Assembly: GCA_020216625.1 (NCBI GenBank)
Contig: JAIUYB010000123.1
Location: forward strand, 1-6,792
DNA from: Desulfarculus sp.
GTDB lineage: Bacteria > Desulfobacterota > Desulfarculia > Desulfarculales > Desulfarculaceae
Direction of reading: 5' to 3'
DNA: 6,792 nt
Part shown: positions 1 through 6,792 of the stretch, piece after piece
How the letters are laid out: each line of letters begins with the position of its first letter
How positions within the stretch are numbered: the stretch's first letter is position 1
The notes under the pieces: model-generated
Databases searched by the model: none
What the model was told of the DNA's origin: nothing
The model's input: only the letters and a program-made list of their open reading frames with translations
Program-made: the position numbers and the translations under genes

Positions 1-1788
1 ATCCCCCAGGTGCTGATGAACCGCGCCGCCGAGCTGGGACAGCGCACCGCCATGCGGGTCAAGGAGCTGGGCCTGTGGCGCGACATCTCCTGGGCCGAGT
101 ACGGCCGCCGCGCCGGCCTGGCCGCCCAGGGCTTCATGGCCCTGGGCCTCGACCCCGGCGACACCGTGGCCGTCATCGGCGAGAACTGCCCGGAGTGGCT
201 CATCGCCGACATGGGCGCCATGGCCGCCGGCGGGGTGACGGTGGGCATCTACACCACCAACGCCGCGGTGGAGGTCCAATACATCCTCCAGCACTCCGAG
301 GCCAAGGTCTTCGTGGTGGAGAACGAGGAGCAGCTGGACAAGGCGCTCCAGGTGCGCGACCAGTGCCCCAACCTCGCCAAGATCGTGGTCATCGACACCG
401 AGGGCCTGCGCCACTTCTCGGACCCCATGGTCATCGACTTCGACCAGCTCCTGGCCCTGGGCCGGGAATACGGCCAGGCCCACCCCGAGGCCCTGCGCCA
501 GCGCCTGGAATCGCGCGGGCCCGACGACCTGGCCCTGCTCATCTACACCAGCGGCACCACCGGCCCGCCCAAGGGGGCCATGCTCAGCCACCACAACGTG
601 CTCTGGACCACCCAGGCCCTCCGCCAGGCGGTGCCGGTCTTCGCCGAGGACGAGCTGCTCTCCTTCCTCCCCCTGTCCCACATCGCCGAGCGCATGTTCA
701 GCGTCTACATGCCCCTGGCCTTCACCTACACCATCAACTTCATCGAAAACACCGACACCGTCACCGACAACGTGGTGGAAATCAGCCCCACCGTCTTTTT
801 CGCGGTGCCGCGCATCTGGGAAAAATACGCCAGCACCATCGCCATCAAGATGAAGGACGCCACCTGGTTCAAACGCCAGGTCTTCGGCCTGGCCCTGGCC
901 ATCGGCCGCAAGCGCGCCCTGGCCCGCTTGAGCCCCAACGGGGTGCCGGCCGGGCTCAGGCTGGCCTTCGCCCTGGCCCACTTCGCGGTCTTCAAAAAGC
1001 TCAAGGAGCGCCTGGGCTTCGAGCGGGTGCGGGTGGCCATCAGCGGAGCCGCGCCCATCAGCCCCGACGTGCTGCGCTTCTACCACGCCATCGGGGTGCC
1101 CCTGCGCCAGGTCTATGGCCAGACCGAGGACACCGGCCCCACCAGCATCCACCAGGGCGACATCATCGAGGCCGACAACGTGGGCCCGGCCATCCCCGGG
1201 GTGGAGATCGCCATCGACGCCGACGGCGAGATCCTGGTGCGCGGTCCCAACGTCTTCCTGGGCTACTACAAGAACCCCGAGGCCACCGCCGAGACCCTGG
1301 CCGGCGGCTGGCTGCACTCCGGCGACGTGGGCGAGATCGACGACCGCGGGTTCCTCAAAATCACCGACCGCAAGAAGGACCTGATCATCACCAGCGGCGG
1401 CAAGAACATCGCCCCCCAGAACCTGGAGAACCAGCTCAAGTTCAGCCCCTACATCAACGACGCGGTGGTGATCGGCGACCAGCGCAAGTTCCTCTCGGCC
1501 CTGATCTTCATCGACGAGGACAACGTGGTCAAATACGCCCAGGAGAACAAGATCCCCTTCACCACCTACGCCAGCCTCACCCAAGCCAAGGAAGTGGTGG
1601 ACCTGATCCAGGCCGAGGTGGACAAGATCAACCAAACCCTGGCCCGGGTGGAGCAGATCAAGAAGTTCACCATCCTGCCCAAGAAGCTCCTGGAAGAGGA
1701 CGGCGAGGTCACCCCGACCATGAAGATCAAGCGCAAGCACATCAACCAGGCCTACAAGGACCTGATCGACGCCATGTACAAAAGCTAG
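1..1788 (+). CDS. Long-chain acyl-CoA synthetase (AMP-forming, FAA1 type), 5'-partial
   Basis: Activates fatty acids to acyl-CoA through an acyl-adenylate, using ATP and CoA, at the cytosol or inner membrane face. The adenylate-forming superfamily signatures are all present in order. The P-loop-like A3 motif YTSGTTGPPKG lies at nt 544-576, YGQTEDTGP (A5) at 1114-1140, the GDVGEIDDRG aspartate motif (A7) at 1321-1350, and DRKKD plus SGGKNIAP (A8) from 1366. The C-terminal catalytic lysine, in PTMKIKR, is at 1723-1725. GTG at 10 or ATG at 16 could serve as starts, but the frame is open to nt 1 and its first residues (IPQVLMNRAAELG) look like the usual family N-terminus. I therefore treat the gene as cut by the window edge, with perhaps 10-30 residues missing. 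About 595 residues are visible against roughly 600-640 for the family. Substrate chain length cannot be read from sequence. Its stop is followed by a terminator about 100 bp downstream. Confidence 0.95.
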   Translation: MPQVLMNRAAELGQRTAMRVKELGLWRDISWAEYGRRAGLAAQGFMALGLDPGDTVAVIGENCPEWLIADMGAMAAGGVTVGIYTTNAAVEVQYILQHSEAKVFVVENEEQLDKALQVRDQCPNLAKIVVIDTEGLRHFSDPMVIDFDQLLALGREYGQAHPEALRQRLESRGPDDLALLIYTSGTTGPPKGAMLSHHNVLWTTQALRQAVPVFAEDELLSFLPLSHIAERMFSVYMPLAFTYTINFIENTDTVTDNVVEISPTVFFAVPRIWEKYASTIAIKMKDATWFKRQVFGLALAIGRKRALARLSPNGVPAGLRLAFALAHFAVFKKLKERLGFERVRVAISGAAPISPDVLRFYHAIGVPLRQVYGQTEDTGPTSIHQGDIIEADNVGPAIPGVEIAIDADGEILVRGPNVFLGYYKNPEATAETLAGGWLHSGDVGEIDDRGFLKITDRKKDLIITSGGKNIAPQNLENQLKFSPYINDAVVIGDQRKFLSALIFIDEDNVVKYAQENKIPFTTYASLTQAKEVVDLIQAEVDKINQTLARVEQIKKFTILPKKLLEEDGEVTPTMKIKRKHINQAYKDLIDAMYKS

Positions 1789-1884
1789 GTCCCGGGCCGG
1801 GTGCCCCCGGCAGGGCGTTCACGGGTCGGGTGGCGCTGGACCATGAACCAACCTCGCCCGCTCCCGTGGATGCCTCGCGCGAAA

Positions 1885-1925
1885 AAAGGCCAAGACGGGC
1901 GGGGCTTAACCCCGCCCGTGCCTTT
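1885..1925. terminator. Rho-independent terminator, probably bidirectional
   Basis: A perfect 10-bp stem ACGGGCGGGG (1895-1904) and CCCCGCCCGT (1910-1919) encloses the loop CTTAA. Outer arms AAAGGC (1885-1890) and GCCTTT (1920-1925) extend the stem across a 4-nt bulge (CAAG). On the plus strand the hairpin is followed by TTTCT, which suits the end of the acyl-CoA synthetase transcript. On the minus strand it is followed by a run of six T (complement of 1882-1887), so it can also stop read-through from the HD-GYP gene. Confidence 0.85.
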
Positions 1926-2430
1926 CTGCGCCCCGCCTCCCGCCTCTCCCACCGCGCGGCCCTCGACCGTACCGTCTTCTCTCCTCCCCCCACGAGCCGC
2001 CCCCCGCGCCATGGCCCGGGACCGCCTCGCGACGCACCGGCGCGGCCCCACCCCCAATGACGGCCCGGTGATGGGCCCGCGAGAGCCTGAGACGGCCGCG
2101 TCTCCATGTCGGCCTGGCATCGCAGGGGCGATGACCCGAGGCCAGAGGCCAATCTCGTCACGGCAGGGAGGCTCCCTGGCCGCGGGGCTCTCTCGCCGTG
2201 CAGGCGCGGATGCGGACCGGGCCTGGGCGTCGGGGGGCAAGGAACAGCCCTCGCAACGCCGCTGGCTCGGATGCCTCGGTGATTCGCGGCCACCACAAGC
2301 GGGGGGACGAATCCGGGAAAAGAGAGATCGCCACGGAGTCAAAAACGCCTCGCGATGACAAAGCCTTTGTGAACACCCCCGCCAACACCCCGAGGCCTTG
2401 CGCCGGGCGGAACCTCCCGCGGCTGACGCC

Positions 2431-2454
2431 GCCGGGACAATGCGTTGTCCCGGC
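2431..2454. repeat. Perfect 10-bp inverted repeat with 4-nt loop
   Basis: GCCGGGACAA (2431-2440), loop TGCG, and TTGTCCCGGC (2445-2454) form a perfect hairpin about 80 bp downstream of the HD-GYP stop codon. Neither strand has a T-run next to it, so it is not a classic intrinsic terminator. It could stabilise the 3' end of the HD-GYP mRNA, be an interspersed REP-like element, or be a protein site. Only one copy is present in this window. Confidence 0.7.
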
Positions 2455-2534
2455 CACCCGGGAAAGGCTGGGGGAAAGAGCGGGAGGTCGCCGCGTTGCC
2501 CGCTGATTAACGGCAACCGCCAGGGAGGCGGCCG

Positions 2535-3605
2535 CTACTCGGACTCGGCCACGAAGGGGCTGCCCAGGAACCGGATGAAGGTGGGCACCAGGTCCTTGCC
2601 AAAGGCGCTGGTCGACTCCTGGAGCATGGTGGCCGCCGCCTCATAGGCGCTGCGGGCGTCCTGATAGGGCCTCTGGCTGGTCATGGCGTCGAAGGCGTCC
2701 ACCAGGCGGCAGAGGCGGGCCGGGGTGGGGGTGCGGTCGGCCTTGAGGCCGTGGGGATAGCCGCTGCCGTCGGCGTTCTCGTGGTGGTGCAGCACGATCA
2801 TCATGGCGTCGTGGGGCACCGCCCCCAACTGGGCCAGCATCTGGTGGCCCAGAATGGGGTGCTGGCGCACCTGGGCCCGCTCGGCCTCGTCCAACGGACC
2901 GGTCTTGCCGATCAGGCCCCGGGGCAGGCGCGAGCGCCCCACGTCGTGCAGCATGCCGCCCACCCCGAAGGCGTGCGTGGTGGCGTCGTTGTAGCCCAGG
3001 TAGCGGGCCAGGGCCATCAGCAGCATGGCCACGTTGACCGAGTGGGTGTAGAGGCTGTAGTCGGTGCGCAACAGGCCGCTCAAGCGGGTGAGAACCTGGG
3101 GGTCGGCGGTGAGGCGGTTGACGCTCTGCTGCACCTGGCCCACCAGGGTGCGCACCGCCTGGGGGCTGGGGTCGTCGCTGGCGAAAAAAACATTGAGGTT
3201 GAACAGGGCCAGCTCCTGGATCACCCGCGCCCGCTCTTTGACCGGGCGGTCCTCGTCCTCCACCAAGGCCGGGGCGAAGCGGCCGAAGTAGTCCTGGAGC
3301 CGGGGCACCTGGTCCAGCTTGACATAGACCAGGCGCTGGTTGGCCGTGAGCAGGCGGTCGCGCCACAGGGAGCGGAACTCCTCGCCCTGCTGGCAGGCGT
3401 GCTCCATGATCACCCGGCGCTGGTGGCGGTCGTAGAAGGGCAGATAGAGGTCGGCCGGGGTGGGGCGACCGGGCAACAGCAGCTCCAGGGCCAGGGGGGC
3501 CAGGCCGTAGTCGGCCGGGTCGAAATCCACCAGGAGCCGTTTGCGGTCCAGGGGCTTGTCCAACAGGTGGCGCTCGGCCTGGTTCTGGGGCTGCTTGGGT
3601 TCCAT
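2535..3605 (-). CDS. HD-GYP domain protein, predicted c-di-GMP phosphodiesterase
   Basis: Predicted cytosolic enzyme of 356 aa that hydrolyses cyclic di-GMP. The C-terminal half (about residues 180-345) holds the HD-GYP signatures: THS with H188, LHDVGR with H220/D221, HPILG with H249, HHHENADGSGYP (273-284) with the GYP triplet at 282-284, and later DAFDAMTSQRPY. The HD motif ends in Arg224 where HDIGK is most common. The N-terminal region (about 1-165) has no named domain that I can assign with confidence; a segment around residues 45-95 (VIMEHACQQGEEF...LVYVKLDQV) resembles the small N-terminal module seen in HD-GYP proteins of sulfate-reducing deltaproteobacteria. No signal peptide, membrane segment or REC domain is visible. 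The frame is open upstream to 3887, but ATG at 3605, preceded by GAGG at a 4-nt spacing, gives a natural start. It is transcribed divergently from the methyltransferase gene. Confidence 0.92.
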   Translation of the reverse strand: MEPKQPQNQAERHLLDKPLDRKRLLVDFDPADYGLAPLALELLLPGRPTPADLYLPFYDRHQRRVIMEHACQQGEEFRSLWRDRLLTANQRLVYVKLDQVPRLQDYFGRFAPALVEDEDRPVKERARVIQELALFNLNVFFASDDPSPQAVRTLVGQVQQSVNRLTADPQVLTRLSGLLRTDYSLYTHSVNVAMLLMALARYLGYNDATTHAFGVGGMLHDVGRSRLPRGLIGKTGPLDEAERAQVRQHPILGHQMLAQLGAVPHDAMMIVLHHHENADGSGYPHGLKADRTPTPARLCRLVDAFDAMTSQRPYQDARSAYEAAATMLQESTSAFGKDLVPTFIRFLGSPFVAESE

Positions 3606-3633
3606 CTGGCCTCGCCGCTGAGCAACAAGCCAG

Positions 3634-3662
3634 ACGTTAGCACGACCGGCTGGTCCTGGCAA
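3634..3662 (-). promoter_or_regulatory. Possible sigma70-type promoter for the HD-GYP gene
   Basis: On the minus strand TTGCCA (complement of 3657-3662, five of six to the -35 consensus) is followed after 17 nt by TAACGT (complement of 3634-3639, only three of six to the -10). Start of transcription would be near 3627, giving a leader of about 22 nt to the ATG at 3605. An alternative minus-strand -35 (TTGACG, complement of 3713-3718) has an even weaker -10. The call rests on position and spacing. Confidence 0.3.
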
Positions 3663-3668
3663 CGCGGC

Positions 3669-3698
3669 TTGACCCCGCCCCCGGCCCCGGCCTATCCT
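3669..3698 (+). promoter_or_regulatory. Sigma70-type promoter of the methyltransferase/regulator operon
   Basis: TTGACC (3669-3674) is five of six to the -35 consensus. TATCCT (3693-3698) is four of six to the -10, with an 18-nt spacer. Transcription would begin near 3705, about 32 nt before the ATG at 3737. The -35 hexamer lies only 6 nt from that of the proposed divergent promoter, so the two genes probably compete for, or share control of, this 130-bp region. Confidence 0.5.
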
Positions 3699-3705
3699 GG
3701 CCGGG
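3686..3705. repeat. Palindrome framing the -10 hexamer (possible operator)
   Basis: CCCGGCC (3686-3692) and GGCCGGG (3699-3705) are perfect 7-bp inverted arms. The 6-nt centre, TATCCT, is exactly the proposed -10 hexamer of the plus-strand promoter. A dimeric repressor bound here would block open-complex formation. GC-rich arms arise by chance in such a genome, so an operator role is only a suggestion. Confidence 0.4.
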
Positions 3706-3727
3706 AGTGGAGCGTCAACCCAGCCAT

Positions 3728-3733
3728 GGAGGG
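3728..3733 (+). promoter_or_regulatory. Ribosome binding site that sets the methyltransferase start
   Basis: GGAGGG lies 3 nt before the ATG at 3737. It favours that codon over the in-frame GTG at 3707, which overlaps the promoter palindrome and has no such site at the right distance. Confidence 0.75.
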
Positions 3734-3736
3734 ACC

Positions 3737-4755
3737 ATGAACAACCAAACCACGCCCTGGGGGCCGGAGCGCCTGCGGGCGGTGGCCAGCGCCTATTGGG
3801 AGTCCTGCACCCTGCACGCGGCGGTGCGCTGCGGTCTGACCGAGGCCCTGGCCGCCGGCCCGGCCAGCCTGGCGGAGCTGGCCCCACGCCTGGGGCTGGA
3901 CCCCCGGGGATTGGCCATCCTGACCCGGGCGCTCCTGGTGTTGGACCTGGTGCGCGAGCAGGATGGCCAACTGAGCCTCAATCCCGCGGTGGTGGAGCAC
4001 CTGAGCCCGGGCGCGCCCCGCGACCTGAGCAACATGATCCTGCACATGGCCGACATGGTCTGCGATTGGGCTCAGTTGGCCGATTGCGTGCGCCGGGGAG
4101 CGCCGGTGGAGCGCCCAGCCCTGGACCAGACCGGGCCCGCCCCCCGGGCCCACTTCTACCGCGCCATGCGCGACATCGCCCGCCGTCAGGCCCCGGGCAT
4201 GGCCGCCCGCCTGGGGTTGAAGCCAGGCCAGCGCCTGTTGGACCTGGGCGGCGGCCCCGGGGTCTACGGCCTGACCTTCGCCGACGAGGTGCCCGGCCTC
4301 GAGGCCACGGTCTTCGACCTGCCCCAGGCCCGGGAGCATTTCCAGGCCGAGGCGGAGCATCACCCCGGGGCGCAGCGGGTGGCGTTTCGCGAAGGCGACT
4401 TCCTCCGCGACGACCTGGGCGGCCCTTACGACGTGGCCTGGCTGAGCCAGATCCTGCACGGCGAGGGTCCGGAGGAATGCGAGCGCCTGGTGCGGGCCGC
4501 CGCCCAGGCCCTTAAGCCCGGTGGCTGGCTTTGGGTCCAGGAGTTCGTGGTCCAGATTCCCGGCCTGGCCTGGCCCGGCCTGTTCGGCCTGAACATGCTG
4601 ATCAACACCCGGCGCGGCCAGGCCTACAGCGTGGCCGAGATCAAGGCCATGTTGGTCAAGGCCGGCCTGAACCAGGTGCGTTTCGACGGTCCGGTGCGCT
4701 CCGACCCGGCCGCGGCCCTGGTCTGCGGGCAAAAACCGGGCGGAGAAGAACCGGC

Positions 4756-4759
<4 letters not shown>
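3737..4759 (+). CDS. SAM-dependent methyltransferase, O-methyltransferase family 2-like
   Basis: Predicted 340-aa cytosolic methyltransferase. Residues about 8-100 look like the N-terminal winged-helix dimerisation domain of plant-type and acetylserotonin-type O-methyltransferases (LTEALAAGPASLAELAPRLG, then RALLVLDLV). Residues about 140-335 form a Rossmann-like class I methyltransferase: SAM-binding motif I LLDLGGGPG at 167-175, acidic VFDLP after strand 2, FREGDF at 217-222, and LSQILHGEGPEEC with H241 at the place of the LHDW catalytic histidine of the family. The HGEGPEE form, followed by QEFV and FGLNMLINT, is typical of bacterial members whose substrates are mostly unknown. No biosynthetic cluster surrounds it, so the acceptor cannot be inferred. 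Its stop overlaps the regulator start (ATGA, 4756-4759), implying one transcript and coupled translation. Confidence 0.88.
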
Positions 4760-6147
<1,388 letters not shown>

Positions 6148-6207
6148 CCTGCCCTACGCGTTTTGGCGTGAACCCAGGCGCCACCCGATGTGAATCCCGT
6201 TGCACAC

Positions 6208-6248
6208 ATGGCCCAAGCGGTTGATATGCGGGCCATTATTCCATATCA
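6208..6248. promoter_or_regulatory. Interleaved inverted repeats, candidate upstream activator sites
   Basis: ATGGCCC (6208-6214) and GGGCCAT (6230-6236) are perfect 7-bp arms 15 nt apart. TGATATG (6222-6228) and CATATCA (6242-6248) are perfect 7-bp arms 13 nt apart and overlap the first pair. A shorter pair, ATGTG/CACAT (6188-6192 and 6205-6209), abuts them. They lie about 175-215 bp before the predicted sigma54 start site, a usual distance for enhancer sites of NtrC-type activators. The AT content of the second pair stands out in this GC-rich DNA. Binding by the neighbouring regulator is inferred, not shown. Confidence 0.4.
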
Positions 6249-6397
6249 CCCCGCCAGGGACGGTCGGGGCGGCGGCCAGGGCGGGCCCGAAGCGGTCCGA
6301 GGTCTGCGCGCCCGGGGCTTGCCGCCCGCCCCGCCCCGGTGGCTTCCCGCCCGCTTTGGTCCGGCATGATGGCCAGTTAGCCGTCGGCAACCCTGCC

Positions 6398-6413
6398 TGG
6401 CATCCGCCTTGCT
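6398..6413 (+). promoter_or_regulatory. Sigma54 (-24/-12) promoter of the J-domain gene
   Basis: TGGCATCCGCCTTGCT matches the consensus TGGCAC-N5-TTGCW at all positions but one (T for C at the sixth base). The invariant GG (6399-6400) and GC (6411-6412) are separated by the required 10 nt. Transcription would start near 6424, leaving a leader of about 53 nt before the ATG at 6477. The element is intergenic, on the coding strand of the next gene, and follows a sigma54-activator gene, all of which support it. Confidence 0.7.
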
Positions 6414-6443
6414 ACATGGATGGTCGAGCCAGCAACCAGAGTT

Positions 6444-6461
6444 GGCGGCCTCATGGCCGCC
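6444..6461 (+). repeat. Leader stem-loop just before the J-domain ribosome binding site
   Basis: GGCGGCC (6444-6450), loop TCAT, and GGCCGCC (6455-6461) form a perfect 7-bp hairpin in the predicted 5' leader. It ends 3 nt before the ribosome binding site GGGAG (6465-6469), which stays outside the stem. It may protect the mRNA end or modulate ribosome access. Its stability makes a melting RNA thermometer unlikely. Confidence 0.45.
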
Positions 6462-6476
6462 CCCGGGAGCCCGACC

Positions 6477-6792
6477 ATGCCCCACGCCGCCTTTGCTTTG
6501 GACCAAGCCTACGCCACCCTGGGCCTCGCGCCCGGAGTGGGCCTGGACCAGGTCAAGGCCGCCTACCGCCGCCTGGCCCGCGACCTGCACCCGGACCTCA
6601 ACCCCCAGGCCCCGGCCGGGGCCATGGCCCGGGTCAACGCCGCCCACGGCCTGCTCTTGCGCCACCTGAAGCCCGGCCCGGAGGTGAGCCCCTATCACTT
6701 CGCCAACTGGGCCCCCCGCACCGGCCAGCGCGATTACCATTTCGACGAGTTCGGCCCCGGCTCCGCCCGGCCCTTCGACCCCCGGATGTCCG
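6477..6792 (+). CDS. J-domain (DnaJ-like) co-chaperone protein, 3'-partial
   Basis: Starts at ATG 6477, with GGGAG (6465-6469) 7 nt upstream. The frame stays open for 105 codons to the window edge. Residues about 9-65 form an N-terminal J domain: AYATLGLAPG (helix I), VKAAYRRLARDLHPDLNP with the invariant HPD tripeptide at 38-40 between helices II and III, then MARVNAAHGLLL in helix III. J domains stimulate the ATPase of DnaK-type Hsp70. After the J domain, residues 66-105 (PGPEVSPYHFANWAPRTGQRD...) show no Gly/Phe-rich linker or zinc-finger CXXCXGXG repeats so far, so this is probably a specialised J protein rather than DnaJ itself; the missing C-terminus would decide. A sigma54 promoter lies upstream and no HrcA/CIRCE element was seen, which is unusual for a chaperone partner and points to regulated rather than housekeeping use. 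Confidence 0.85.
   Translation, partial: MPHAAFALDQAYATLGLAPGVGLDQVKAAYRRLARDLHPDLNPQAPAGAMARVNAAHGLLLRHLKPGPEVSPYHFANWAPRTGQRDYHFDEFGPGSARPFDPRMS

Larger units (their letters stand above)
1789..2534. other. 746-bp intergenic region between convergent genes, no credible gene
   Basis: Several open frames cross this stretch on both strands (for example 1785-2516 minus and 1801-2358 plus). Their translations are rich in Arg, Pro, Gly and Ala, show no recognisable domain and have no convincing ribosome binding site, so I regard the region as non-coding. It contains the hairpin terminator at 1885-1925, a 15-bp odd palindrome at 2164-2178 (CAGGGAG-G-CTCCCTG), distant arms GATTCG/CGAATC at 2281-2286 and 2308-2313, a 13-bp palindrome ACAAAG-C-CTTTGT at 2358-2370, a perfect 10-bp stem-loop at 2431-2454, and a 6-bp arm pair GTTGCC/GGCAAC at 2495-2500 and 2512-2517. 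A small RNA or a decayed gene cannot be excluded. Confidence 0.6.
6148..6476 (+). other. Intergenic regulatory region upstream of the J-domain gene
   Basis: These 329 bp separate two same-direction genes. No strong terminator follows the regulator: the only hairpins are short (ACGC/GCGT at 6156-6159 and 6166-6169, and TGGCG/CGCCA at 6164-6168 and 6179-6183) and lack a T-run, so some read-through is possible. A relatively AT-rich patch with inverted repeats (6184-6250) is followed by a very GC-rich stretch (6262-6355). In that stretch GGGCGGGC (6279-6286) can pair with GCCCGCCC (6324-6331). Then come a sigma54 promoter at 6398-6413 and a leader hairpin. Minus-strand frames here (6154-6390, 6246-6740) look spurious. 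Confidence 0.65.

Noticed and set aside
75..2060. 661-codon plus-strand frame overlapping the acyl-CoA synthetase and the gap after it
   Set aside because: Arg/Pro/Gly/His-rich shadow in the +1-type frame; it contains none of the adenylation motifs, which lie in the frame ending at 1788.
1785..2516. Possible minus-strand gene of 243 codons filling the gap downstream of the HD-GYP gene
   Set aside because: Composition resembles random GC-rich translation, no convincing ribosome binding site or domain, and it runs through the strong terminator hairpin at 1885-1925.
3657..3674. Second sigma54-like site TGGCAACGCGGCTTGACC before the methyltransferase
   Set aside because: Ten nt after GG comes TG, not the required GC, so the -12 element is absent. 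The TTGACC fits better as a -35 of a sigma70 promoter.
2751..3740. 329-codon open frame on the plus strand, antisense to the HD-GYP gene
   Set aside because: Its translation is a Val/Gly/His/Gln-rich mirror of the HD-GYP codons with no domain. The minus-strand frame carries all HD-GYP motifs, and such antisense frames are expected with strong GC3 bias.
3692..4732. 346-codon minus-strand frame opposite the methyltransferase
   Set aside because: Low-complexity, His/Gln/Gly-rich translation without motifs. The plus-strand gene has a ribosome binding site, SAM motifs and coupling to the next gene.
6148..6183. Intrinsic terminator after the NtrC-family gene
   Set aside because: The possible stems have only 4-5 bp and no following T-run, so I could not support a terminator call.
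6409..6669. 86-codon plus-strand frame overlapping the J-domain gene
   Set aside because: Trp/Pro/Thr/Ser-rich shadow in another frame. The frame from ATG 6477 carries the J domain with HPD and a proper ribosome binding site.
6477..6792. HrcA/CIRCE or other heat-shock element for the J-domain gene
   Set aside because: No TTAGCACTC-N9-GAGTGCTAA-like repeat was found between 6148 and 6477.

Overview
The window is uniformly GC-rich and densely coding. Its codons strongly favour G or C in the third position, which is why long spurious open frames appear opposite most genes. A FAA1-type acyl-CoA ligase, an HD-GYP protein with a short N-terminal module, a 'HGEGPEE'-type methyltransferase and an NtrC-class regulator together fit a free-living Gram-negative bacterium. 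A high-GC Desulfobacterota (former Deltaproteobacteria, Desulfarculus-like) is my best guess, but this rests on protein style only. No rRNA, tRNA, CRISPR array, insertion sequence or phage gene is visible.

Layout: (1) 1-1788, plus strand: nearly complete long-chain acyl-CoA synthetase, cut at its 5' end by the window edge. (2) 1789-2534: 746 bp without a credible gene, between convergent genes. It holds a strong, probably bidirectional terminator at 1885-1925 and a perfect 10-bp stem-loop at 2431-2454. (3) 2535-3605, minus strand: HD-GYP-type c-di-GMP phosphodiesterase. (4) 3606-3736: compact divergent promoter region with two back-to-back sigma70-like promoters; the plus-strand -10 lies exactly in the centre of a 7-bp-arm palindrome. 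(5) 3737-4759 and 4756-6147, plus strand: a SAM-dependent O-methyltransferase-like protein translationally coupled (ATGA overlap) to an NtrC-family sigma54 activator with complete REC, AAA+ and Fis-type HTH domains. (6) 6148-6476: intergenic region with interleaved inverted repeats (6208-6248) and a well-formed -24/-12 sigma54 promoter (6398-6413). (7) 6477-6792, plus strand: 5' part of a J-domain (DnaJ-like) protein that runs off the window.

The most interesting reading concerns the right half. The activator gene is followed directly by what look like its own cis elements: distal dyad sites about 190 bp upstream of a sigma54 promoter, driving a J-domain protein. No partner histidine kinase is encoded here, and the activator is co-transcribed with a methyltransferase instead. 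I infer a local module in which a phosphorylated regulator switches on a co-chaperone-type gene. The promoter is seen in the sequence; its control by this particular regulator is inference. The left half (acyl-CoA synthetase, HD-GYP) looks like ordinary metabolism and signalling with no demonstrated link to that module.
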